From the NCBI GenBank assembly GCA_003151475.1, contig PLXQ01000045.1:85503-149502 (forward strand): DNA of 64,000 nucleotides, written 5' to 3'. Numbering within the stretch: the stretch's first letter is position 1; every line of letters starts with the position of its first letter. This stretch comes from Acidimicrobiaceae bacterium (GTDB taxonomy: Bacteria > Actinomycetota > Acidimicrobiia > Acidimicrobiales > UBA8190). The position numbers and the translations under genes are program-made. Positions 1 to 11,077 of the stretch are shown here, piece by piece. The notes beneath the pieces were generated by a model. That model was not told the origin of the DNA. It did no database searches and saw nothing but the letters and a program-made list of their open reading frames with translations.

Positions 1-2
1 TG

Positions 3-223
3 ATGCCCGAGATGGACGGCTACGCGACGATGCAGGCGATCCGGACAATGGATTGCTGTCGGTTCGTGCCCATCATCGCTCTCACCGCCAAGGCGCTGGC
101 CGGCGAGCGCGAACGCTGCATCGATGCCGGTGCCAGTGACTACGTCCCCAAGCCGGTGGACTCGATCGAGCTTCTGGCCGCCCTGCGCATGTGGCTGCCC
201 AAGGTCGCGCCGGCGCCGACATC

Positions 224-227
<4 letters not shown>
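3..227 (+). CDS. C-terminal end of a response-regulator receiver protein (partial)
   Basis: Only the last 74 residues of this gene are inside the window; its 5' end lies upstream. They begin with MPEMDGYATM, which normally follows the phosphorylated Asp by two residues, so that Asp is just outside. The rest of a receiver fold is clear: PIIALTAKA carries the conserved Thr after beta-4, and the segment GASDYVPKPV carries the conserved Lys-Pro. No output domain follows the receiver, so this is either a stand-alone receiver or the last domain of a hybrid kinase. Its TGA overlaps the ATG of the next kinase gene (ATGA at 224), which points to one operon and translational coupling. Confidence 0.85.
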
Positions 228-3146
<2,919 letters not shown>

Positions 3147-3154
<8 letters not shown>

Positions 3155-4145
3155 CGCCATGAAGAAGACCGCTCTTCCTGTCCTGATCACCTCGATCCCA
3201 CCGAGCCCTATCGGGGAGGCTGCGGCCCGACCTCACCCAGACGACGGCGCCGTCGCCGGACCCCGGCGTGCTCCGACGGGCGCCTCCGACCGCATCTTGC
3301 TGGTCGAGGACAATCCCGTGAACCAAAGGGTTTCATTGGCCATGCTCGAGAATCTCGGCTTCTGTGTCGACGTGGTGGACAACGGCGTGGAAGCGGTCAT
3401 CGCCGCCACCATGGTGCCCTACCGAGCCATCCTCATGGACTGCCAGATCCCTGTCCTGAACGGCTTCGACGCCACCAGCGAGATCCGCGACCAGTGGGGG
3501 GCATCGCGTAACTCGCCCATCATCGCCGTGAGCTCGTCGGCCACCGAGGAAGATCAAAAACGCGGCGCGGCGGCGGGCATGAACGGCTTCTTGGCCAAAC
3601 CCCTGAGCGTCGCCGCTCTGGCCGCCGGCATGGCCCTCTGGGCCCCCGACCCCGCCTCCCCCGACCCCGCCCCGCAGACCCTGTACCACGGGCCGCCGAC
3701 TCACCCCGGGCAAGCGCCACCTCCGGACGTTGATCGACCGGTGTTCGATCCCGAAGTGACCGAGCGCCTCGAACGCCTTGGCGCCGCTTCGGGTGAGGAC
3801 CTCATGGGACAGTTGGCCACCCTCTTCCTGGCCGACGCCGACAGCCGCATGGTGGCTCTCCGCCAGGCGCTCGAGGACGGTGACGGCCCGGCCCTGATGC
3901 TCGAGGCCCACACACTGTGTGGGGCCAGTGCCAACCTCGGCGCCGTCGAGCTTTCCCATTTGTGCGCCCGGTTGACGACCGATGGCGCCGTCGGCGATCC
4001 CGAGAGGGGCGAAGCACTCCTGCTGGGGGTCGAAATCGAGCTCGAGCGGGTTCGCCTGGCGTTGTCAGCGCCCACGCCGCCGCCGCCGACGTCTCGGTCG
4101 GCGCCGGAGCTCTCCTCGTCTCCGACACCATCTCCTCGGCCATGA
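3147..4145 (+). CDS. REC-HPt phosphorelay protein
   Basis: A protein of up to 332 residues with a receiver (about 49-155, phospho-Asp D98 in LMDCQIPVLNG, Lys in AKPLS) joined by a Pro-rich linker to an HPt domain (H255 in AHTLCGASANLGA). It has no kinase or DNA-binding domain, so it should act as a phosphate shuttle. As in the upstream kinase, the HPt lacks the usual Lys two residues after His-x (HTLCG instead of HxLKG). The GTG at 3147 overlaps the end of the kinase gene by 8 bases; an in-frame ATG at 3159 is an equally good start. The stop overlaps the ATG of the following GGDEF gene. The last 30 residues are Pro/Ser-rich and look disordered. Confidence 0.85.
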
Positions 4146-5086
4146 AGATCCTCGTGGCCGACGATGACCCGACGTCCCGGCTCATCATCCGCGTGGCCCT
4201 GCAGACGCTCGGTCACGAATGCCGCATCGTGGCGGACGGTACCGAGGCATGGGACGCCTTTCGTACCTGGGCGCCCGACACCGTCATCAGCGACCTGATG
4301 ATGCCGGGCATGACGGGGCTGGAGCTGTGCCGGGCCACCCGATCCCACCCCCGGGGGGACCACATCTACTTCATCATGGTCACCACCCTCGGATCTCTCG
4401 ACGAAGTCCAGCAGGGCATGACGGCCGGGGCCGATGACTATCTGGTGAAGCCCCTCGACACCGACGATCTCGAGGGTCGTCTGATAGCGGCGGCCAGGAT
4501 CACGGCGCTGCACCGCCAGATGGCCGAGCACACCACCGAGCTGGAGGTGGTGAACCATGACCTGGCGGGCATCGCGCGCCAGGACCCGCTGACAGGACTC
4601 GGTAACCGTCGCGCCCTGGAAGAGAATCTCGAGCTGCTCGAAGCACGGGTCAGCCGCTACGGACACCGGTACTGCATGGCCCTTCTCGACGTCGACCACT
4701 TCAAGTCCTACAACGACACCCGTGGTCATCAGGCTGGAGATGACGTCCTGCAGAAGGTGGCGGCCCAGCTCACGGCCCAGGTCCGCGGGGGAGATGCCGT
4801 GTACCGCTACGGAGGAGACGAATTCCTGTGCATTTTCCCCGAGCAGTCGATGAGCAACGGGGCCCAAGCGGTGCAGCGCATGCGGGCCGGCGTGGAAAGA
4901 CTGGCCATCAGACGCACAGACGACCCCGTGGGTGTGGTGACCTTCAGCGCCGGACTGGCCATGCTCGATCCGGAGCACCCACGTCCGGCGAGCGAAGTGC
5001 TCAAAGACGCCGACGAAGCTCTGTACCGGGCTAAGCAATTCGGCCGCAACCGGGTGGAGGAGGCGGCGACGGCGAAGACGCCCTGA
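4142..5086 (+). CDS. Response regulator with diguanylate cyclase output (REC-GGDEF)
   Basis: A 314-residue protein. The N-terminal receiver has DDD near residues 7-9, phospho-Asp D51 in SDLMMPGMTG and Lys in VKPLD. A short helical linker leads to a GGDEF domain with an intact active site (GGDEF at 224-228) and a DPLTGLGNRR entry motif. The tetrad RGGD five residues before GGDEF matches the inhibitory I-site (RxxD), so c-di-GMP product inhibition is expected. Function: phosphorylation-controlled synthesis of c-di-GMP from two GTP. ATG 4142 overlaps the TGA of the REC-HPt gene, and this is the last gene of the operon, the likely output of the phosphorelay. Confidence 0.94.
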   Translation: MKILVADDDPTSRLIIRVALQTLGHECRIVADGTEAWDAFRTWAPDTVISDLMMPGMTGLELCRATRSHPRGDHIYFIMVTTLGSLDEVQQGMTAGADDYLVKPLDTDDLEGRLIAAARITALHRQMAEHTTELEVVNHDLAGIARQDPLTGLGNRRALEENLELLEARVSRYGHRYCMALLDVDHFKSYNDTRGHQAGDDVLQKVAAQLTAQVRGGDAVYRYGGDEFLCIFPEQSMSNGAQAVQRMRAGVERLAIRRTDDPVGVVTFSAGLAMLDPEHPRPASEVLKDADEALYRAKQFGRNRVEEAATAKTP

Positions 5087-5101
5087 AGGCGCCGACAGCG
5101 C

Positions 5102-6073
5102 TCAGGCCAGATTGTCGCCGCCGAAGATCTCCGACACCGACGTGTCTTCGAAGACGGCGTCGATGGCGTCGGCGATCAGCTTCGACACCGAGAGCACGGC
5201 GAGCTTGTCGATGCGGCGCTCGGGCGCGATGGGAAGGGTGTCCGTGACGACGACGCGCGACAGCGGAGACTTCTCCAAGCGCTCGAGAGCGGGATCGGAC
5301 AGCACCGGGTGGGTGGCCATGGCCCAGATGTCCGAGGCTCCCCTTTCGGCCAGAAGCTCGGCGGCGGCACAGATGGTGCCGGCGGTGTCGATCATGTCGT
5401 CGATCAGAACGCAGTGCCGGCCCTCCACCTCACCGACCACGTCGAGGGCCTCGACCTGGTTGTGTGTGCCGCGCGGTCGGCGCTTGTGGACGAAAGCCAG
5501 GTCGGAATTCATGTGCTGGCTGAAGCGCTCCGCCACCTTCACCCGCCCGGCATCGGGGGCCACGATGACCATGTCGGCACTCCCCTGGCGGCGCAGCTCC
5601 TCCACCAACACCGGCATGGCCGTCAGGTGATCGAACGGTATGTCGAAGAAGCCCTGGATCTGGCCCGAGTGCAGATCCAGGCTCACCACCCGGTCGGCCC
5701 CCGCCACCTGCAGCACGTCGGCCACCAGCTTGGCCGTGATGGGCTCGCGCCCGATGGCCTTACGGTCCTGCCGGGAGTACCCGTAGTACGGGCAGACGGC
5801 GGTGATCCGCTTGGCCGACGCCCGTTTGGCGGCGTCGATCATGATGAGCTGTTCCATCAGCGTGTCGTTCACCGGCCCGCAGTGGGTCTGGACGATGAAG
5901 ACATCGCTGCCCCGCAACGAGATGTCGTAGCGACAATGGATCTCGCCGTTGGCGAATTCCCGGAGATTGGCCTTGCTCAGCTCCACGCCCAGATGGGTGG
6001 CGATCTCCTGGGCCAACTCCGGGTGCGATCTCCCGGACACGAGCTCAAGACGTCGACGCGGCACCATCTCCAT
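5102..6073 (-). CDS. prs: Ribose-phosphate pyrophosphokinase
   Basis: 323 residues, normal length for bacterial PRPP synthase. It makes 5-phosphoribosyl-1-diphosphate from ribose 5-phosphate and ATP for nucleotide, His and Trp synthesis. Visible signatures are FANGEIHCRY near the N terminus, the region PYYGYSRQDRKA for ATP binding, DLHSGQIQGFFD, and the PRPP-binding loop LIDDMIDTAGTI. Phosphoribosyltransferase-type repeats are in the expected order. It lies downstream of glmU on the same strand, an order also seen in other actinobacteria. The start at 6073 (MEMVPRRRLELVSG) fits; MVPRRR two residues later is an alternative. Confidence 0.97.
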   Translation of the reverse strand: MEMVPRRRLELVSGRSHPELAQEIATHLGVELSKANLREFANGEIHCRYDISLRGSDVFIVQTHCGPVNDTLMEQLIMIDAAKRASAKRITAVCPYYGYSRQDRKAIGREPITAKLVADVLQVAGADRVVSLDLHSGQIQGFFDIPFDHLTAMPVLVEELRRQGSADMVIVAPDAGRVKVAERFSQHMNSDLAFVHKRRPRGTHNQVEALDVVGEVEGRHCVLIDDMIDTAGTICAAAELLAERGASDIWAMATHPVLSDPALERLEKSPLSRVVVTDTLPIAPERRIDKLAVLSVSKLIADAIDAVFEDTSVSEIFGGDNLA

Positions 6074-6136
6074 CTCTTGACGCTACCGCGCCCCCACGGA
6101 GCCGGCCGATGGCCCGGCGCCGAGCCCGGGACGGGC

Positions 6137-7258
6137 TCAGGCCACAGGATCGTGCATGTCCACGCCGGGACCGTCGACCCGGGTGAATGCCTCGACGAGG
6201 GCGCCGGGGCGAACCTCGGCCCCGGGGCCGAGAGACACGAAGGGTCCGACCCGGGCGTGGTGGCCGATATCGGCGCGCACGGCCGTGGTCTTCGTCACCG
6301 CCGCCCCCTCCCCGACTACCGAGTCCACCAGGTGACAGTCGGGTCCGACCTCGGCCCCCGCCGCGATCCGGCAGTCGCCCTGCAGGACGACACCGGGCAG
6401 AAGCACCACGTCAGGTTCCAGATGCACGCTGGCGTCGACGTAGGTCCGTTCGGGATCCCACATGGTGACCCCCCGTCGCATCCACCGTTCGTTGATCCGG
6501 TCCCGCAGCTCCGCCTCGGCCACCGCCAGCTGGGCCCGGTCATTCACCCGGGCCGCCTCCATGGGATCGGCGGTGACGAGCGACTCCACGGGGTAGCCGG
6601 CGTCATGCAGCACGGCGTAGATGCCGCTCAGCGAATGCTCGCCTCCGATCCCCACGGGCTGCAGCCGTCGGAGGGCGGGAGCGAGGACGCCATGGCGGAA
6701 GCAGTGGATGGTGGTGGCCACCTCGTCGACATCGGAATGGCCGGTGACCTCGGCGCCTTCCATGACGGCCACCACGGCGTCGTCTCTGCCCCGTACCACG
6801 CGGTCGTGGCCCGTCGGGTCAGAGAGAACGGCGGTGAGAAGCGTCGCCGCCGCACCGGTCTCGCGATGGTGCCGCACCAGAGAAGCGAGCGTGGGAGCCC
6901 GCACCAAAGGGGTGTCTCCCGGCAGCACCACCACATCCCCGTCGGCGTCGACCAGGCTTTCGGGCAGTCCGGTGATGCCCACGGCCAGAGCATCGCCGGT
7001 TCCCAGTTGTTCGGGTTGCTCCACGAAGGCAATGGACAACGACGCCGGTGCGTGATCGACCAACGTCTTCGTGACCCATTCGCCGCGGTGGCCCACCACC
7101 ACGACGACCTTCTGCGCCGACAACTCGGCCAAGGCGTCGAGGACGTGAAGGATCATGGGCCGGCCGCACAGTCGGTGCAGAGGTTTCGGCCGCGACGAGC
7201 GCATGCGCGTCCCCTCGCCGGCGGCGAGCACCACGGCGGAAAGCGGGCGGTCGGGCAT
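6137..7258 (-). CDS. glmU: GlmU-type UDP-N-acetylglucosamine pyrophosphorylase lacking the acetyltransferase end
   Basis: 373 residues, against about 450-490 for bifunctional GlmU. The N-terminal uridyltransferase half is complete: LAAGEGTRM at 11-19, K25 in RPKPLH, and the QLGTGDA and LPGDTPLV loops. A left-handed beta-helix begins near residue 265 (WDPERTYVDASVHLEPD) but the protein stops after a few coils at MDHDPVA-like sequence (the last residues read VDMHDPVA). The part that in E. coli GlmU carries the acetyl-CoA site and catalytic His is absent, and the 63 bp before prs are too short to hold it. The uridylyl reaction is therefore supported; glucosamine-1-phosphate acetylation is not. 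The start is divergent from the carboxylase operon. Confidence 0.88.
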   Translation of the reverse strand: MPDRPLSAVVLAAGEGTRMRSSRPKPLHRLCGRPMILHVLDALAELSAQKVVVVVGHRGEWVTKTLVDHAPASLSIAFVEQPEQLGTGDALAVGITGLPESLVDADGDVVVLPGDTPLVRAPTLASLVRHHRETGAAATLLTAVLSDPTGHDRVVRGRDDAVVAVMEGAEVTGHSDVDEVATTIHCFRHGVLAPALRRLQPVGIGGEHSLSGIYAVLHDAGYPVESLVTADPMEAARVNDRAQLAVAEAELRDRINERWMRRGVTMWDPERTYVDASVHLEPDVVLLPGVVLQGDCRIAAGAEVGPDCHLVDSVVGEGAAVTKTTAVRADIGHHARVGPFVSLGPGAEVRPGALVEAFTRVDGPGVDMHDPVA

Positions 7259-7356
7259 GCGGTTTAGTCTGTCACCCGATGACGGGGGAACTGACGGTCC
7301 ATGCTGACCTGGAGTAGCACGCGCGGGGCTCCGATCAAGGGAGCGGTCCCGTCACC

Positions 7357-8955
7357 ATGCCCATACTGAGCTCCTTCATCGACCCCGCCTCCGAGGTCTA
7401 CCAGAAGAATCGCCTGGCCATGGAGAAAGCCCTGGCCGAGGTGAACGCCCAGCTGGAGGTCGCCCGGGGCGGCGGTGGCGAGCGCTATGTCGAACGACAC
7501 CGGGCCCGGGGGAAATTCCTGGCCCGGGAGCGGATCGAGCTGCTCCTCGACCCCGACTCGCCCTTCCTCGAACTGGCCCCCCTGGCCGCCTGGGGGACCG
7601 AGTACACGGTGGGCGCCAGTCTGGTGGCCGGTATCGGGGTGGTGAACGGGGTCGAGTGCCTGGTGTCGGCCAACGACCCCACCGTCCGGGGGGGCTCCAC
7701 CAACCCCTTCACCATGCGCAAGTCCGGCCGCCTGGCCGACATCGCCCTCGAGAACCGGCTGCCTTCGATCAGCCTGGTGGAGTCGGGCGGCGCCGATCTG
7801 CCCACCCAGTCCGAGATCTTCATCCCCGGCGGGCGCGGCTTTCGCGACCTGACCCAGCGTTCGGCGGCCGGGCTTCCCACCATCTCTCTCGTTTTCGGCA
7901 ACTCGACCGCCGGCGGGGCCTATGTCCCGGGCATGAGCGATCACATCGTGATGATCGAAGGCCGCTCCAAGGTCTTTCTCGGTGGTCCCCCTCTGGTCAA
8001 GATGGCCACCGGGGAGGAGTCTGACGACGAGTCGCTCGGTGGCGCCGAGATGCACGCCCGGGTGAGTGGACTGGCCGACTATCTGGCCACCGACGAGCTC
8101 GACGCCATCCGGTTGGGCCGCGCCATCGTGGCCCGGTTGAATTGGCACAAGCCCGGCCCGGGCCCGACCATGCCGGGGGACGAGCCGCTCTTCGACAGCG
8201 ACGAGCTGCTCGGGGTGGCCTCGGCCGACCTACGGGTGCCCTTCGACCCGCGCCACGTGCTCGCCCGGGTGGTCGACGGATCGTCCTTCGACGAATTCAA
8301 GCCCCTCTACGGGCCCAGCCTGGTCACGGGATGGGCCTCCATCCACGGCTATCCCATCGGCGTACTGGCCAACCACCGCGGCGTGCTGTTCAGCGAAGAG
8401 TCCAACAAGGCCACGCAGTTCATCCAGCTGGCCAATCAGGTCGACGTGCCGCTTCTGTTCCTGCAGAACACGACGGGCTACATGGTGGGCAAGGAGTACG
8501 AGCAGCGCGGCATCATCAAAGACGGCGCCAAGATGATCAACGCCGTCTCCAATTCGCGCGTCCCCCACCTCACCGTCAACATCGGGGCCTCGTACGGGGC
8601 CGGCAATTACGGCATGTGCGGGCGCGCCTACAACCCCCGGTTCCTCTTCGCCTGGCCCAACGCCCGCTCGGCCGTGATGGGTCCGACCCAGCTGGCCGGC
8701 GTCCTGTCCATCGTGGCCCGGCAGAGCGCGGAGGCTCGGGGACTACCGTTCGACGAGGCGGCCGACGAGGCCATGCGCGCCACCGTGGAAGCGCAGATCG
8801 AAGCCGAATCGCTACCACTTTTCCTCACGGCCAGGCTCTACGACGACGGGATCATCGATCCACGCGACACGCGCACGGTGCTCGGCCTGTGCCTGTCGGT
8901 CATCGACAGCAACCCCGTCCACGGGACACGCGGCTACGGCGTGTTCCGGATGTGA
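7357..8955 (+). CDS. Acyl-CoA carboxylase carboxyltransferase (beta) subunit, MccB/AtuC type
   Basis: 532 residues with the two crotonase-like halves of biotin-dependent carboxyltransferases. N half: RGKFLARERIELLLDP, then VESGGADLPTQ and GNSTAGGAYVPGMSD, oxyanion-hole glycines for acyl-CoA. C half: LQNTTGYMVGKEYE and IGASYGAGNYGMCGRAY, the biotin side. FLQNTTGYMVG resembles methylcrotonyl-CoA and geranyl-CoA carboxylases more than acetyl/propionyl-CoA ones. It is the first gene of a four-gene run with a biotin carboxylase, AtuA and an acyl-CoA dehydrogenase. It transfers CO2 from carboxybiotin to an enoyl-CoA; the exact substrate cannot be read from sequence alone. Confidence 0.94.
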   Translation: MPILSSFIDPASEVYQKNRLAMEKALAEVNAQLEVARGGGGERYVERHRARGKFLARERIELLLDPDSPFLELAPLAAWGTEYTVGASLVAGIGVVNGVECLVSANDPTVRGGSTNPFTMRKSGRLADIALENRLPSISLVESGGADLPTQSEIFIPGGRGFRDLTQRSAAGLPTISLVFGNSTAGGAYVPGMSDHIVMIEGRSKVFLGGPPLVKMATGEESDDESLGGAEMHARVSGLADYLATDELDAIRLGRAIVARLNWHKPGPGPTMPGDEPLFDSDELLGVASADLRVPFDPRHVLARVVDGSSFDEFKPLYGPSLVTGWASIHGYPIGVLANHRGVLFSEESNKATQFIQLANQVDVPLLFLQNTTGYMVGKEYEQRGIIKDGAKMINAVSNSRVPHLTVNIGASYGAGNYGMCGRAYNPRFLFAWPNARSAVMGPTQLAGVLSIVARQSAEARGLPFDEAADEAMRATVEAQIEAESLPLFLTARLYDDGIIDPRDTRTVLGLCLSVIDSNPVHGTRGYGVFRM

Positions 8956-9001
8956 TGGGTCCTCTCGTGCCGCCACAACGACCGACGTCGGGGGATCACC
9001 C

Positions 9002-11077
9002 GTGATCAGCAAGCTCCTAGTGGCCAACCGGGGGGAGATCGCCCGCCGGATCATGCGCAGCGCCCACGCCATGGGCATCGCCTGCGTGGCGGTCGCCTCC
9101 GATGCCGATGCCGGCGCCCCCCACGTGGCCGAAGCCGACGAGGTCGTGCGCCTGGCCGGGAACACGCCGGCCGAGACCTACCTCCGCTCCGATCTGCTCG
9201 TGGCCGCGGCGCTGGCCAGCGGGGCCGACGCCGTGCACCCCGGATACGGCTTTCTATCCGAGGACCCCGGCTTCGCCCGGGCCTGTCTGGCCGCCGGGCT
9301 GATCTTCGTGGGACCCCCGCCCGAGGTCATCGAGGCCATGGGGTCGAAGCTGGCGGCCAAGGCCACCATGGCGGGAGCGGGCGTCCCCGTTCTGCCCACC
9401 GTGCGGATCCCCCATGGCACGGGCGAGGGCGAGCAGGCCGACGGAGGGGTGGTCGAGGGCAGCCTGGACGAGGGTGAGGGTGGGCCCATCGAGCACCATC
9501 TGGTGGAGAAGGACCTGATCCAGGCGGCCACGGAGCTCGGATGGCCGGTTCTCGTGAAGGCATCGGCCGGAGGCGGTGGCCGGGGCATGCGGGTGGTGGA
9601 ACGACCCGACGAGCTGGCCGAAGCCGTGGCCTCGGCCGCCCGGGAGGCACACAGCGCCTTCGGCGACGGCACCGTTTTTCTCGAGCCCTACATCTCCCGT
9701 CCCCGCCATGTCGAGGTCCAGATCCTCGGCGACACCCACGGGACCGTCGTCCACCTTTTCGAGCGCGAGTGCTCCATCCAACGACGGCACCAGAAGATCA
9801 TCGAGGAATGCCCCTCGCCGGTGGTGACGCCGGCGCTGCGGACCGAGATGTGCACTACCGCCGTGGCCGCCGCCAACGCCATCGGCTATGTCGGGGCCGG
9901 GACCGTCGAATTCCTGCTGTTGCCCGACGGCACCTTCGCCTTCCTCGAGGTGAACACCCGCCTGCAGGTCGAACACCCCGTCACCGAGCTCGTGACCGGT
10001 CTCGATCTCGTCCGCCTGCAACTGCTCGTGGCCGAGGGCCACCCTCTTCCCCCTGAGGTCCTCGACCCGCCCCGGCGCGGGCACGCCATCGAGGTCCGGC
10101 TCTACGCCGAGGACCCCACCCGCTCCTGGCAACCGTCGGCCGGCCACCTGCAGCGCTTCTCGGTGCCCGGCGGCCCCGGCGTGCGGGTGGACAGCGGGGT
10201 GGAGGACGGCTCCGAGGTGAGCCCGTACTACGACCCCATGCTGGCCAAGGTCGTCGCCTACGGCGAGACCCGCCACGAGGCGGCGAGGACGCTGGCCCGG
10301 GCCCTCGACACGGCCCAGATCCACGGCGTGACCACCAACCGGGATCTGCTCGTGCGCATCCTGCGCCATCCGGAATTCCTGAGCGGGGACATCGACACCG
10401 GCTTTCTTCAGCGCCACGACCCCGCCGTCCTCGGTGCTCCGAAGGCGACCCCCGAGACCGAACACCTCCATGCTCTGGCCGCCGCTCTGGCCGCCCAGGC
10501 CGACAGGCGCCGGCACGCCACCGTGCTCCGGGGACTTCCGTCGGGCTGGCGCAACGTCGCGTCGCAAATGCAGACCGCCTCTTTCACAGGCCGCGGCGAC
10601 CAGATCGACGTCGGCTACCTCTTCGACCGGCAGAACCGCTGTACCTCGGTGACCATCAACGCAGAGCCCCGGTCCGACATCGAGGTGATGACATGCGACG
10701 CCGACGCCGTGGAGCTCTCGGTCAGCGGGGTGGTCAGGCACTACCTGGTCCACCGCGGCGACGCCACCACGTGGATCGACGGACCCGACGGCTCCACCGC
10801 TCTCACCGAGGTTCCCCGCTTCGCCCTGCCCGGGTCAACGTTGGCCGCCGGCGCCCTGGTGGCCCCTCTGCCGGGGACGGTGGTGAAGGTGGCGGTCTCC
10901 GTCGGTGACGCCGTTCACGCCGGGGACACGCTGATCGCCATCGAGGCCATGAAGATGGAGCACGAGGTGCGCGCCGCCGTGGGTGGCACCGTCACCGAGA
11001 TCCATGTGGCCGCCGGTGAACAGGTGCAGGCGGGACGACTGCTCGTGGTGCTCGATCCGCAGGACAGCGACGGGTGA
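9002..11077 (+). CDS. Acyl-CoA carboxylase biotin carboxylase/BCCP (alpha) subunit
   Basis: 691 residues starting at GTG 9002. Biotin carboxylase N domain (LLVANRGEIARRI at 5-17; HPGYGFLSED), ATP-grasp domain with the glycine-rich loop KASAGGGGRGMR, RECSIQRRHQK and EVNTRLQVEHPVTE, BC C domain, a linker region, then a biotinyl domain with EAMKMEH. The unusual part is an acidic insert of roughly 30 extra residues at about 134-170, between AGVPVLPTV and the ATP-grasp strand WPVLVKA. With the upstream beta subunit it should form a complete carboxylase. Its TGA overlaps the GTG of the AtuA gene (GTGA at 11074), indicating translational coupling. Confidence 0.95.
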   Translation: MISKLLVANRGEIARRIMRSAHAMGIACVAVASDADAGAPHVAEADEVVRLAGNTPAETYLRSDLLVAAALASGADAVHPGYGFLSEDPGFARACLAAGLIFVGPPPEVIEAMGSKLAAKATMAGAGVPVLPTVRIPHGTGEGEQADGGVVEGSLDEGEGGPIEHHLVEKDLIQAATELGWPVLVKASAGGGGRGMRVVERPDELAEAVASAAREAHSAFGDGTVFLEPYISRPRHVEVQILGDTHGTVVHLFERECSIQRRHQKIIEECPSPVVTPALRTEMCTTAVAAANAIGYVGAGTVEFLLLPDGTFAFLEVNTRLQVEHPVTELVTGLDLVRLQLLVAEGHPLPPEVLDPPRRGHAIEVRLYAEDPTRSWQPSAGHLQRFSVPGGPGVRVDSGVEDGSEVSPYYDPMLAKVVAYGETRHEAARTLARALDTAQIHGVTTNRDLLVRILRHPEFLSGDIDTGFLQRHDPAVLGAPKATPETEHLHALAAALAAQADRRRHATVLRGLPSGWRNVASQMQTASFTGRGDQIDVGYLFDRQNRCTSVTINAEPRSDIEVMTCDADAVELSVSGVVRHYLVHRGDATTWIDGPDGSTALTEVPRFALPGSTLAAGALVAPLPGTVVKVAVSVGDAVHAGDTLIAIEAMKMEHEVRAAVGGTVTEIHVAAGEQVQAGRLLVVLDPQDSDG

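Noticed and set aside
5309-7267. A 652-codon open frame on the plus strand over prs and glmU
   Set aside because: It is antisense to two clear genes and reads as an Arg/His/Gly-rich shadow with no family features; long antisense frames are common at this GC content.
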